Source: Thecaphora thlaspeos (lineage: Eukaryota; Basidiomycota; Ustilaginomycetes; Urocystidales; Glomosporiaceae). From it: 64,000 nt of DNA. The stretch lies in contig UWYS01000004.1 of assembly GCA_900291925.1 (NCBI GenBank), forward strand, positions 62,001-126,000, in the 5' to 3' direction. Below, one piece after another: positions 1-12,267 of this stretch. The position numbers and the translations under genes were made by a program. The notes under the pieces were generated by a model. That model was not told where the DNA came from. It was given only the letters and a program-made list of their open reading frames with translations, and searched no databases. The first letter of the stretch is position 1; each line of letters begins with the position of its first letter.

Positions 1-279
1 CGCGTCCGAGCTTCCTACGCCCAGCAAGGGCGGGACCGCACGAGACACAGACACGATCGGTGCAGCCGTCGACGGTCGGGGAGTCTGAGCGACAGACTAC
101 AAGGCAAGGGGGGTCGCGTCGTATCGGTGTCGTTACAGGCCGAGAGAAGTACATACAGGAGCAAACGTAACCGTTTGTCGACATTGCGCTGGAAAGTCCA
201 TCGTAAGAAAAGAGGCCCAGTCAAGAAGCTAGCGCCAAGGAAAGAGCCATCCCGTCCCTCGCTACCGCGTCGTCCTTTC
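1..279. other. 3' flank of the chitinase gene, no gene seen
   Basis: This stretch lies downstream of the chitinase stop codon. The short open frames here show no recognisable protein family and overlap on both strands. I see no RNA gene or repeat. Confidence 0.5.
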
Positions 280-2132
280 TTAGATCCCCTTTCTGACGTT
301 ATCCCACTTGCTACCAGGGTAGGACAGATGGTTCAGCGTCTGATCCAGACTTCCCAACTCCTTGGCGACAATCTTGATGAGCGATCTCTCTACACCACCG
401 TTCTTGGCATCGGCATCTCCCGAAAGCTCCCAGAACATCGCCCCGCGAAGACGTCGTCGCTTGATGTACAGACACTTTCGTCGCACCATCTGCGGACTGT
501 CGTACGTCACGAATTCGCGCTTGCCAGAGTCGTAAGACCACGAGGCGCCAATCGTTGCGTTGTACTTCTCCACTGCGCCTTTCAAGGGCAGGAACTGTGG
601 GGGAGAAGCGCAAGGTGACGGTCAGAAGAGGGTCGGATGAGACAAGATCAAGGACAGCGCCACTGTGGGACGGTAAGGATCGAACAGCCGGAGCACGGGG
701 ACGGGAAGATAGAACGCACCTTATAATCGTACATTCCAGCCTCCCAGGATCCCTGACCGACGCCAGAGTAGGGCTTGCCGGGACCGTCGGTGTTCTGGAA
801 GCAGCGGCCGTAGAGCGGCATGCCGAGCACGAGCTTGTGCGGTGGTGCCTTTTGCGAGACGTAGTAGTCGACGGCCGTCTTTGTCGAGGGATCGGGACCA
901 AAGAGGTTGGCCTGGTGATTCGCCACAGTGCTCCAGCTTCCGGCGTAGTCGTACGCCATCAGGTTGATCCAGTCGAGGTATGTGTTCATCTCGGCGATGC
1001 GTAGCTTCTTGTAGTGGTCGGAGCCACACGGAGCGGCAATGGTGAGCAGGTACGGGTTCGTCTCTTTCTTTTTCGTCTGGTGTGCCGTCAGGCCCACCCT
1101 CAACTCCTTGAGAAGCGAAACATAGTTCTGCGCCTGAGCGTCGTTGTCCGGGTACTCCCAGTCGATGTCGAGACCATCCAGTCCGCTGTTCTCGAGGATC
1201 GTGATGGCGCTCGAGACAAACTTGGCGCGTCGAGCCGGGTCCTTGGCCATAGGGGCAAAGTGCGGCGCAAAGGTCCACCCGCCGATCGAGAGGAGAAGCT
1301 TGAGATGGCGGTACTGCTTCTTGAGCATGAGGAACTGCTTAAAGTTGCCGTAGAGGTTGGTCCCAACGTCGTTCCAGCTGTCACCCTCGTAGTGGATCTG
1401 CTCGTCGGCCCAAGTGTCCGTCAGGAAGACTTCGCCTGTATCCGGCTTGACGTCGGCAAAGGCGTAGTAGATGTGCGAGAGTTGAGAGGCGGGGACCTGC
1501 TGCGGCTTGTAGTTGCGAGCGTAGATTCCCCAGTTGGCGAAGCTTTGGCGGAGAGCAGGAACGGATCGAGACGGAAGAGGGGGTAGGGGGATGATGCGTG
1601 TACCTGGTCAGTAACAAGTTTCCCGTCAAATAGCCGCCGTCGTCACGCCACGCCGACTTACTATGCTCCGTTGACCTTGGGCAGCGCGAGCGCCTGTGTG
1701 TCCTCCTCGTCACCCTCTTCTTCATCCTCGGCGGCGTCGTCCTGCGGTTGAGCGGGTTCGACAGGCGCTGCTGTAGCCGGGGTCGTCGTCGGTGTCGAAG
1801 GGGCAGGAGCGGGGGCTGCGGCGCTAGACTGGCTCGAGGCCGAGCTGCTAGGCGCAGCGGCGTCTACGCTGGCGCTAGCGCTGCCCGTGCTGGCGGCATC
1901 GCCGTGCTTATCTCCGAACGCCTTCTTGAGATCTATCCGAATGATTTGACGATCAATGCGGAGAAGAAGAAGGGACGAGACGGCAATGAGGAAGGCCAGG
2001 GCGAGGTAAGAATGTCTTTTAGCCGTCACGCCTGATGCAGTCGTGTATGCATGCTTCAGCAAGAAGCGGGAGGGACGGGGCGCCGTGGGAAGGGGAAATG
2101 GGTGGGAACTCACTCTGAAAGAGGTGCGGCAT
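280..2132 (-). CDS. GH18 chitinase with N-terminal signal anchor
   Basis: Family 18 glycoside hydrolase that should cleave chitin. Four exons on the minus strand: 2132-2114, 2031-1662, 1542-720 and 594-280, with GT-AG introns and a closed frame of 508 residues. Exon 1 supplies only MPHLFQ plus one base, and the start is the only ATG that joins in frame. A hydrophobic segment (SYLALAFLIAVSSLLLL) lies near residues 12-30 with no obvious cleavage site, so it is probably a type II signal anchor. An Ala/Ser/Pro/Thr-rich then acidic stalk follows to about residue 128. The catalytic domain starts at NGAYFANWGIYARN. The active-site motif DGLDIDWEYP is at residues 252-261 with the acid/base Glu at 259, and SIGGWTF precedes it. 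The domain ends with the typical FWELSGD. Inference: it remodels the cell wall from the plasma membrane or secretory pathway. Confidence 0.9.
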
Positions 2133-3593
2133 CGTGTATGTGTCTGATGAGCGTGGTGGTGGCGGGTCGTGGGGCTGCTGTTGCGGGGGCGTATGTTGGG
2201 CCCGCTAAGCTGTCAAGGCGGAGCAGATCTATGTCTGCGCAATGGGTCGTGGGCGTGGAAGCTTCGAGGTGTACGTCACCGACAGAGAGCGAGGCTTGAA
2301 GTCGGAGGAGGGCGAGGTAGAGGGAAGAGGAGAGCAAGGGAGAGAGCGAGGCAGGGGCAGGCCTTATATAGGGCGTGCACGGTAGAGTTGTTCGGAGCTG
2401 CTCGTCGCCGGCCATGCACCTCTGCCGTCGCAGTGAGCGAGGGGCGGCGTGGGTGTGGTGCCTGGCTGCCTTTGCCTGCCGCGGCGGATGATGTCGTCGG
2501 GAAGCTCCGCCGACCAAGCTTTCCTCAGCATACAAGCTTGCTTGCTTGTTTCTGACAGGCTATACCTTTACCTTTCAACCGTCAACGGCACGCCAACAGC
2601 GCGACACACACGCAGAGAGCAGACCAGCACGCACCATGCCAAGGTTCGGCCACGTAGAGCTACGTTGAGGCTTCCCTGTTCCACCCCCCCAACCATCTTA
2701 GGGGTACACACGCTGCGTTTCCAAGCCAGCTGCGGTGACTCCTGGCTGCTCGTTGAGCAGGCGAGTGAGCAACATATTCAGAGCTGCATACATAGGGGTG
2801 AAGCGTGGCGCCGCAAGCAGACGGCGGTGGCAGGGTCCAAAGCGAGGTGATACGATGGCGCAGGAGGACCATGTACCATCGGTCTGCCCTCCGATCGCCC
2901 GGCGTCTTTTGGCTTGGCGGTGCGGTGCGGTGCGGTGCGGTGCGGTGCGGTGCGCTGGAGCCGCTTGGGGCGCTGAGCTGGCCTGGCCGCGTAACGGTGC
3001 GCAGGCACGCCGTCGAGCGGACATTCAAGATTGTATGCAGGAGAGGAGGGCGGATTGACGCTGCAGACTCCGACGACGCTTGCGGTGGCTTGAGGGCGTA
3101 GAGCGGGTCCATCGAGCGGCGATCGAGCGGCGATCGAGCGGCGCCTCGAAAAAGGGGCGTCGCTTCGAGGCGGCGATGGAGGTTGCTTGTGTTTTGGTTT
3201 GGTCGAGCTTATCTTAGCTCGGCGCGTCCCGCCCTCCACTTGCACACGCGGGCGCACCTTCCTAGACCGGCCCTTTCCCTTGTGCTCTCCCTCGCACAGC
3301 CCACCCAGCCAGCTGGAACGACCCCGAGGGTCGTGCGCCGTTTCTCTCGGCCGGCTCTTTTTCCCTCTCCTGCTGGCAACTTGCCACCTTGGGCCCGCGC
3401 GCCCGCTCGCTTGCTCCTCCGTTTCTTTGCCTCCGCGTTTTGCCGGCCAGCTCCGGGCGAGCAGATGGCCCTGCTCCACGCTACGCTGCACCCTGGATGC
3501 CACCTTTGTGCCCCTTCCACCATCCAACGCACAGCGGAGCACCTGACTCCTCGCACTGTACGTCTAACCAAAAACACAAGCACCCACGACAGG
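2133..3593. other. Divergent intergenic region, chitinase / QPRTase promoters
   Basis: About 1.46 kb separates two divergent start codons, so both promoters should lie here. I see no supportable gene. It holds a pentanucleotide repeat of GGTGC units at about 2917-2954 and three copies of an 11-base GATCGAGCGGC unit at about 3111-3143. Overlapping open frames on both strands look like artefacts of high GC. Confidence 0.5.
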
Positions 3594-4944
3594 ATGGCCG
3601 CACACGCTCAAACACAGACGCACGCCTGTGCACACCTCCTCCCGCCCTCCTGGAAGGGCAAGATCGCAGAGTGGCTCAAGGAAGACTGCCCCTCATTCGA
3701 CTGGGGCGGTTACGTTGTCGGCGAAGACGCAAAGAGGGCAACGCTCTGGTGCAAGAGCGAGGTGCGTAGACGCTTTCTTTGGGTCAGACGTAGCTCGTTA
3801 GCGTAGCGCAAGCTCACTCGCCCCTCCGTCTTCCCCTCCCCTCTCATCCTATCGTCTCGCAGGGCGTCCTCGCCGGTGTCCCTTTCTTTAACGAGGTCTT
3901 CAAGCAGCTCGACTGCACGTACGTTGGTAATCGAGTGAGCTCGCTTGACAAGCACGACGTTACCACAGCCTACAGTGCCTGACCTATGCTCTGGCTGAGC
4001 CCCCCCTCTGACCTCCGCGCGCCCCCTTTTCCCCCGCACAGCGTCGAGTGGAAGTACAGAGAAGGCGACTACCTCTCGTCGTCCGACGGAACCAAGCTCA
4101 AGGTGGCCGTCGCAGAGGTCCGCGGCCCTTCGCGCAAGATCTTGCTGGGCGAGCGCGTGGCGCTCAACACGCTCGCACGCTGCTCAGGGATCGCCACGGC
4201 ATCGCGCAAGTTCCTCGAAAAGAGCCGCGCCGCCGGCTTCCAGGGCATCGTCGCGGGGACACGCAAGACGACGCCTGGCTTCCGCGACGTCGAAAAGTAC
4301 GGCATGATTGTCGGCGGCGTCGACATGCATCGGTACGACCTCAGCAGCATGGTCATGCTCAAGGACAACCACATCTGGAGCACGGGTAGGTTCGAGCGTG
4401 CCGGCGTGGTGGCGTGATCCCTAAGCCTGACCCTGACGGCCAAACTTCTCCCCTCGCCCACAAATCTTGCCCCTGGCCAGGCTCGGTGAGCAGTGCGGTC
4501 AAGGCGGCTCGTTCGGTTTGCGGCTTCTCGCTGCGGATCGACGTCGAGGTGCAATCGCACGCCGAGGCGGTCGAAGCCATCGAGGCGGGCGCCGACGTCG
4601 TGATGCTCGACAACCTCGAGGGCGACGCGCTGATCGCATGCGCTCAGAAGCTCAAGGCCGAGCTGGGCGGCACGCACAAGTTCCTGCTCGAGAGCAGCGG
4701 CGGAATCGATATCGACAACGTCGCAGAGGGCAAGCACGTTGACAACTGTACGTCATGCCACGGCGTGTGTGATGCTAGGTGTGGCTGTTGCTGACATGAG
4801 AGCCCCTCCACTTTGCACGGATGCTGCCCTGCCCTGCCCTCCGGGCCGTCGTCGATTGCAGCGATCGACATTATCAGTACAAGCTCGATCCACCAGTCGA
4901 CCAAGCACGTCGACCTCAGCCTCAAGATTGACCCTTCTTCATAG
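3594..4944 (+). CDS. BNA6: Quinolinate phosphoribosyltransferase (nicotinate-nucleotide pyrophosphorylase)
   Basis: Converts quinolinate and PRPP to nicotinate mononucleotide, the step that feeds the kynurenine pathway into NAD. Five exons: 3594-3761, 3863-3918, 4042-4385, 4481-4747 and 4862-4944. All introns are GT-AG and the frame closes at 305 residues, close to the usual 280-300. Visible family motifs are [17 protein letters not shown], the PRPP/quinolinate-binding stretch [31 protein letters not shown] and the barrel strands [10 protein letters not shown] and LLESSGGID. The first ATG gives the expected N-terminal domain with no extension. It is divergent from the chitinase and tandem with SPO11. 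BNA6 is the yeast name; the fungal assignment is firm from the motifs. Confidence 0.95.
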
Positions 4945-5273
4945 AGACGTGGTGCTGGCAGAGATTTTAAATGCAAGGGAAATACACTCAGATGCCCTTT
5001 CTCACACAGTCACGCCGTGTGCACGGCACAGCCGCGTCGGATGTGATCCGAGCGAGGGCAGGCACCGTCGTTGTCGGATGTCCCGACGCCCCCCCCCCCT
5101 TCCCTTCGGGTGATGTTGGCAAGGGCAACTCAAAAGGCTCCATTGCCACTAGCCAGCGCGCTCCAGTCCTTTGCCCTTTGCACAGCCTCATGTCTGCCAC
5201 CTCTCTCTTCGTCGCCACCACCTTTCTTTTCCCAGAACCTCACTCAAATGCAGCATGACCGCCATGTCACAGG

Positions 5274-7206
5274 ATGCAACATTCCATCTCCACCACGACT
5301 CTACACAAGTGTAGGCCAGGCTTCCCCCTGACCCTGTCTCTCCATCGTTCGGCTAACCTTTTCCCGGCCTTTCTCCAGACTAGGAAGACGTGTGATCGAA
5401 ACACTCGAACAGATAGCACGTGACTTTCTCCAAGCTCTCCGTGCCGAGCCGACTGAACGGATCGAGGTAGATCTAAACGCTTATGCCGTACAGTAAGGAT
5501 TCATCCAACCACCGCTCCAGGCTCAAGGTGGGATGCTGATTAGACTCACGTCGTTTGGCGTCGACGCGGAAAAAGACAGCCTCAAGATGCGCAGAGGCTG
5601 GCGAGGAGGGTGAGGGTGATGTCCTTTGTCTTTCCCGCAAGGTCTGCAGCGAGGAATAGGGTGGTCGGTGAGTCAGACACCCAGTCGGTGGAAGGAGGCT
5701 TTGTGCAAGTCTCTGACCTGAACCTGATCGTGCAGCGCAACTGTTCCGTATCATCGAGATCCTCCTCGAGGCTCTGAGGGACAATGTGGTAGTAACGAAA
5801 CGGTAGGATGGCCCCCCTTTGCCTTTCGTTCTGCCAACACGATCGCACCCCAGCTCACCCTCTCTCGCTCTACCTCGTGCGAGCCCCGCCGGATAGGGAC
5901 ATCTACTACCGCGATCCGCCCCTCTTCGCCTCTCAACCCGTTGTCGATCGTCTCGTCTCGCACCTCTCCTCTTCGCTCTGCGTCGACCGATACCATCTCG
6001 GCGTCGTAGCCTCTCCGCGCGGTTTGTTTAGCGGCGACGTTATCATAACCTACCCGACAGAAGGGAGGAGGGAGGTTTTCACCGTCGGCACGGCGAAACT
6101 GGTACCTGTCCAGGGGAATCAGAGGTATGACGTCGAAACGAACGCCACGTGGTTGCTCATCGTCGAAAAGGAGGCGAGTTTCAGAAGGGTATGTGACGAG
6201 CAGGGTAGACGGGAGGGGCCAGAGTGGCTCAAGAGCGGGCTGATCGTTACGGTGAGCTTTCGAGGTCTTTTCTGACGTCGACGAGTTTCTTCAGCGCAAT
6301 ACGGAATCTATATTCATGATTGACGACAGCGAGAAATGTCTTCCCCGGTGACAGGCTAAGGGATATCCGGACTACGCAACCACTGCGTTCATATCTGCGC
6401 TGGCACGACGATATCCTCTGTACGTCAAGAGAGACGATATCCGTCGGTGACAGCGACACATTGGCGACTGACGATGTCGATCTCTGTTCCTCTCTCTCTC
6501 TCGCGCGCGCCTAGGTTGCGAATCTACGTTCTAGTAGACGGCGGTGAGCCCCACTATTTTCCTCTCTTCACCGGCTGCTGCTGGAACTGACCTTCCACTT
6601 TCACCCGCACGCGACCGGACGCGCAGATCCATTCGGCCTCGACATATGGCGGTACGTTCAATCCGCCTCTCCAGGGTTCCACCCTCGCTTTCTCGAGCTT
6701 TCGTCCCTTCTCACCTGCACCTCTTCGCTCCCTGCCGACGATGCGATAACAAAGAACATACCAACGTCTCCTCTCCCCCTCTCCTCCCGACCAACCGATA
6801 TCGATCACCTGGCTAGGTGTGAAACCGGTCGACTTTCGATCTACCCTCCTTGCTCTGCCCATCGACGAGCGACAGAACAACGATAGAACAAGGAGGGGTC
6901 TAACGCCACTCTCACACCAAGATCAATCTAAATGTCTACACCTTCTTCGCTCACTCGACGCCGAGCGATGTATGTCTGAAGAACAGAAGAGTGAAATGAG
7001 GTGAGTCCGTCTCTTCTTGCCCCACCAAAACTACGACCAAGCGTCGTTACTGAGACGCGTCGTTCGTCAATAGGGCACAACTCTCCCATCTCGTCCTTCT
7101 ACGTTACAAGGGCGAGATTGAATGGTTGGAGGAAAGGCTAGATGGACAGGGTATGAGATTGGGCATCTGTGACTACCTGCGAGAGCGGATGGTAGACGTA
7201 GCTTGA
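5274..7206 (+). CDS. SPO11: Meiotic recombination endonuclease SPO11 (topoisomerase VIA family)
   Basis: Makes the DNA double-strand breaks that start meiotic recombination. I reconstruct ten exons: 5274-5308, 5379-5466, 5544-5667, 5736-5802, 5897-6251, 6355-6419, 6515-6543, 6627-6651, 6755-7000 and 7074-7206. Together they give 388 residues, normal for the family. The winged-helix domain ends in VTKRDIYYRD, where the second Tyr (about residue 109) is the expected nucleophile. The Toprim domain shows VVASPRGLFSGD, WLLIVEKEASF (metal-binding Glu), AKGYPDYAT and VLVDGDPFGLDIW (the DxD pair). ITWLGVKPVD and the C-terminal LRYKGEIEWLEERL fit the family. The first two exons are the least certain, since several ATGs exist and only the one at 5274 joins in frame. 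The very small exons make this gene easy to miss by automated prediction. Confidence 0.9.
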
Positions 7207-7327
7207 CGATGGCGTCCTTCGCACACGCACACGGCGCATGGGATTCAGGGCGGTGAGTCATGATAGTGTCTCGAGCACCACATCTCATCCCTTCCCTCGG
7301 CATCCCTCCTTCTCCGCATCGGCGGCA
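7207..7327. other. Short convergent intergenic region SPO11 / MAPKKK
   Basis: Only 121 bases separate the two stop codons, so the 3' UTRs of the convergent transcripts must abut or overlap. No terminator motif can be assigned by eye. Confidence 0.6.
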
Positions 7328-10300
7328 CTACTCCTTTTCCTCCCTCGCCTCCCCCTTCTCCTCACTCTCCTTCTTCTCCTCTTTCTTTTCACTTTTCTCC
7401 TCCTTTTTCTCTCTCCTCTTCAACGTCCCTCTACTCTTACTAACCCTAACGGTCGTCGTACCGTTCCCATTCGCATTCCCATTCGTCGCAGTCGCCGTCG
7501 TGGTCGTGGCGGTGGTGACCGTCTCCTCTGTCTCCTCCGTCGTTTCACCATCGACTTTAAAATCATCCGTGATGAAACCATGTTTCAGCAATTCGTCCGC
7601 CGAGGGTCGATGAGTATGGTCCAATTCGAAGGTCTTGTTCAAGAAATCGATAGCTTGTTCCGATATTTCGTCGGGTAGGGTTGGTTTTTTCGACATGCCG
7701 ATTTGGAAGAGGGCTTGCCTGTTTTTCGGTCGTTTTGCCATAGAGAGTGGAGGGAAAAAACAAAACAAAACAAAACAAAAACGTGTCAGTAAGAGAGGAG
7801 CGTCGGCAACAAGCAAGCAAGCAAGGACAGGACAGAAACGAAGGGGTGATGGAAACGTACATCTGGTTGAGTTCGGCCCATGGATGGGTACCAGAGATCA
7901 TCTCGACTACCAAACAGCCGAGGGACCAGATGTCTGCCTTGCGCGTGTACGATGTCTGTTTAACTACCTCTGGTGCCATCCTGTCGTACCGAAGCGACCG
8001 CACATCATCCCCCCCCCAACAAAACAAGCAAAGAGTCAACGTCGTGTCAGCCGTCTGCTTCTCGCTCTCTTTCTCCATCGCCACCCCATCGCCACATCCA
8101 GTCGGTCCCGCCGAGCTACTCACCAAAAAACGCTTCCCTGCAAACTAGGTCGTTGCGTTCGCGCGCACACCAACAGATCGCTCTCCACCTTTTTGCTGAT
8201 ACCGAAATCGCTAATCTTGATGCCTCCCTTATTGTCGACCAAGATGTTGGCTCCTTTAATATCTCGATGCACTATATCTCGATTGTGCAGGAACTCGAGT
8301 CCCTTTAAGATCTGTCCGACAAAGTTGCGCACCAACGGCTCTTCGAACGCTCCGTAGTTGCGCAACAGAGCGACAATCGAGCCGCCAGGAACGTACTCTA
8401 GGAAAATGTTGAGGTGCGTTCCGTCGCCAAACGAGTCGAGGTACTGCACGATGTTTTCGTGTTGCAGCGTCTTGAGCAGCTTGATCTCGCGTTCTAGCGC
8501 TTCCAGCATCCCCTTTTTCCGCTGGTCCAGGTGCGAGTCGCCAGAGGGTAGCTCGACCTGCTTCACCGCCATCAGCAGGCCCGTCTTGGCGTTCATGCCG
8601 AGGAAGACGTTGCCGAACGATCCCGCGCCGATCAGCGCGCCCTTGTGCCACTTGATCGGCGCAGACTGCGAGCGGTAAATGTTCGAGTCCGACTCGACCG
8701 CTGAGCCGGAGCCTTCGTCGTCGTCCAGGTCGTCGTCGCTGTAGTCGTCGTCATCCTCATCATCGTCAAACTCGGAAGAATGGAGGTCGGAGCCCGAGTT
8801 GTCGGCAGAGCCGGAGAGCGTCTTGTGGTGCTCTGTCGAGACGATGGCCGGTGCAGCGGCGGTGGCGGCGGCGCCGACAGCAGCTCCATCCGTCGCCGCC
8901 GCCGATCCTTCGTCGAGCGACGGACGCGGCGCATCGGCCGACGGACGATGGCGTACGAGCGAGCTGATTGTCTCGTCGAGGCCAGAGTCTGGCCGTGTCT
9001 GCTCGTCCTCCTCGACGCTCGAGCTGATCCCGCTCGACGGCCGCGTGCTACTAGCCGTCCTCGAGCTTGAGCGGTACGACCGCATCGCCCTGCCCCCACC
9101 GGGAATCGGAATCGGCACGCCATCCTCGTCCACCACCCATCCTCCTTCAGCGCCTCGCTCGCCTGCGGTCCCGGCCAGGCTCATGCTCTCGCGTCGCTGT
9201 TCGACCTCCTGCGTGATCTCGTCGACCGTCAGGAGGCTGACGGCATCGCTCCGGTCGCGTGCGGCCGACAGGCCCTGGCGGACCTGTGACGCGAGGCTCC
9301 GGCGGCTCCTCGAGCTCTCCATCGACGTCCTGCGCGACACGTTGGGGCGAATGCTGGCCGGCTTGTGGCTGTGCGCCGTGGTGGGGAACGAGCTCAGCTC
9401 CGCGACGGGCGTCCCGACGGCCTGGAGGCCCTTTGACCAGTCCTCGAGCGACGACCGTCCAACGATCGGCGGAAGCGTTGGCGGGCCTTCTCGACTCGTG
9501 TTGCGCCTCCCGACAATCTCCTCCGGCCGCGACGAGTCGTAGCCAATCTGGATGATCGGCATCCCGTCGCGGTCGGCGTTCGACATCGGCGTGGTGACCG
9601 AGGCGGAGCGATCCGTGTTGTGACCATCCGGCATCGACGTCCGTGGCGCGTCGAACGATTCCTTGCCAGGCAGCAGCGGTGCGTCCGGGTCGGCAGAAAA
9701 GGACCAGGTGCTGTTGCGCTTCGACCGCGTGCTCGCCGAGGCGCGGCCGTAGATCGACCGCCGCGCTGTCCGCTGCAGCGCCTTGGAATCAGTCGACGGG
9801 AAGAAGTCCGCCAGGTTAGTGTTGATCAGCTCCGACGGCGGGCGCTGGCCGAAGAAGTTGCGGATCTTGCTCGGCTTGGCCGGCGCTGCAGGTGCCGCCG
9901 AATGGTTGCTGCCGCTACCGCCGCGGATCGTGCCGCCGGCATGCTTCTGACGGAGCGTCCCGCCACGGTCTTTCCCGCCATCGCCGCCATTGTGGTGGTG
10001 ATGGCCGCCACTGGCGAGATTTCCGACGCCGAGACCGGACATGATGCTGACCGTGCTGGCCCTGCGCATCTTCTTGCCGCTGATCGTAACGCTGCCGGCG
10101 TCTCCGTCGGCGTCGCGCGGGCTGCCGGGTGCCGGCGGCGCGAGGCTCATCTGGTTAACGGGCATGCGCTCGCCAAAGAAGGCCTCGAGCTTGTGCCTGC
10201 CGGATCGCGTCGGGGCGCACTTGATGTCTTCGCCAGGGAGATGGTTGGGGATGCGGCGGAGCGTCAGGCCGCGCTCACGCAGCGGATCGTGGACCTGCGG

Positions 10301-12267
10301 CGCGTGACAGATGGCCAGCAGCTCGTTGTCCGAAAGCGCCTTTGTGTTCTGGCCGTCGGCGCTCGTCGCAAAGATGCCCCACGTCTCGGTCGCGCCCAAG
10401 TCGTCGCCCATCGGGCCCTGGTCGGCTGTCGGGCGGTAGCTGTTGCCGCTGGCCGGCTTTCCAAACTTCTTGAGGACGCGCGACATGACGTCGTAGGCGT
10501 CCCGGCAGTCGCTCACGTTGACGGTACGCATCGTCTTGTCCTCCTCGCTGATAAACTTGATCGTCCGCCGCTTGAGGTCCTCGAGCGTCGGCGGTGGCGC
10601 GATGTTGGAGCCGTAGCCATCGGCCGTCTCCGGACGCCGCAGCGAGCTCGAGTGCTGCAAGCCCGCACCGATCCACTCGCGCCCTGGGGTAATCGGCCTC
10701 ACTGCCGTTGCCGCCGATGACGATGACATGGCAAAAGGACCGCGTCCGACGGTGTAGCCGCCCGACGACGAGGAGGAGTCCGCCCTGTGCATTGCGGTCG
10801 AGCCCGTCGCTGGCGTCGAGTGGAAGGTGCTGCTGCTCTCGGTGATGGGCGTCAGCGGCGCGTAGCCCTGGCTGCCCGAGGAAGACGACATCCCGCCCAT
10901 GCTGCCGTACGAGGTCACGCCTCCGGCCGTCGAGGGCCTGGCCGACTGTCCGAAGCCTGCCGCGGTGGGGCTCGATGCGTTGGTCGAGAGCGAGCCCATC
11001 AGACTGCGGCCCGGTCCCTGCGAAAGTATTGAGCCGTACGCTCCCGCCCCCGTCGAGGTACTCGGACGACTGGGCTGGCCGCCGCCGCCACCGCCACGAG
11101 TGCCAGCTGGAGCGCTGCTGCTAATCCCTTTGCCCAGTTGCTGCTGCTGCTGCGCAATCGCCGGTGCGGCGCCGCCCATCCCTTGCAGCGTCGATGAGCC
11201 AATAGAATTGCCCTTGCGATGGAGGCTGAGCCCACCCACGCCGCCGCTGCTGCCGTCGCCCGGCTTAGATAGGACAGCCTTGTTGGTGGCAGGGGAAAGG
11301 GCGCGGGAGCTGATGCTTCCCCTAGCCGCGCCCGGCGTGAGGCCTCTGGCGGCGCTCAGACCGAAGCCCTGGCCATTGTTGATCGACGAGGGCGAATTGT
11401 GTCCTGGCAGACCCCTTGACGCCGACTGCTTGAGTAACAGCGGCGGCGGTCGGATTGGCCTGCCTCGACCGCCGAGGGATCCGCGCGACGGGCAGGCGCC
11501 GGTCGGGTCGCCCGACTCGTCTGTCCTGTCGAGGTCGGCGTTGTCGTACTCCAGGTACTCCATCTCGCCGTCCTGGTGCAAGAGGGCATTGCCATTGCCG
11601 TTCTGGTGCTGCTGGTGGTAGTTGTCGGTGGAACGTGGCAGCGAGATATGGATGCGGCGCGGCGATGTGGCCGTGAGCAAAGAAACGCTGCCTCGCCGCC
11701 TCCTCTCGAGGGCGGCCGTATCGGCGCAGCGCTTGTTGAGCGCCTTGATGGCGGCAAAGATGCGGACACGGTCGCCGACGCTGAAGATGCCCATCTCCTT
11801 GAGGGCGGCCTGATCGACGTCGAGAACGACGGAGCCGCGGATGTCGTTTTCGACAAAGGTGGCGGCGTGTGCGCCCAGGCGCGCCGACTGAAGCCAGGCG
11901 GCGATGTCGGCGTCCTCCCACTTTCGCACTGCGGGGCGGCCAGGGCAAGAGGGGGCCAGGGTTGGACAGCGCAGGACAAGGGGCGGGGACACGTCGGCAG
12001 GATTGGTAAGAGGTTGAGGATGAGAAAGGGCAAAGAGACCGGTCAGTCCTGCTCATCCGAGAGCTCTAGTGAAGGGGAGGGGCGATGTGCCCTCATCTCA
12101 CCATCGTCGTACGTAGGTCCCAAGGAAGACATGCTCGCCGAGAGGGGAGTTGTCGGTCTACTTCTTGGACTGCCAGCAACGGAAGATGGCCCGCCGGCGA
12201 GGGCCATCATTGTGCTGGATCCTACACCGAGCGGAAAGCCGGGGCTGGTGGGAGTAGCCGCGCTCAT
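7328..12267 (-). CDS. STE11: STE11-type MAPKKK with SAM and Ras-association domains
   Basis: MAP kinase kinase kinase like smut Ubc4/Kpp4, which acts in pheromone and mating signalling upstream of a STE7-type kinase. Four exons on the minus strand: 12267-12102, 11928-8124, 7980-7861 and 7718-7328, giving 1493 residues. A SAM domain (from [11 protein letters not shown]) spans about residues 58-122. A Ras-association domain (from [16 protein letters not shown]) spans about 509-612. The kinase domain runs from about 1147 to 1410: glycine loop GAGSFGNV, lysine in [42 protein letters not shown] long Ser/Gly/Pro-rich linker with an acidic stretch ([13 protein letters not shown]) precedes it, and a K/E-rich tail follows. 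The intron at 8123 splits the FWM tryptophan. The segment before GSVFW is coding, because [10 protein letters not shown] is conserved in STE11. The first exon is inferred from splice phase. Confidence 0.92.

Noticed and set aside
8126..8165. Possible 33-base intron in the MAPKKK activation loop
   Set aside because: A GT...AG pair fits, but the segment encodes [10 protein letters not shown], which is conserved in STE11 kinases, so it is coding.
9620..10720. 366-codon open frame on the plus strand
   Set aside because: It lies opposite the MAPKKK linker and RA domain. Composition is Arg/Ala-rich, typical of antisense frames in GC-rich genes, with no family motif.
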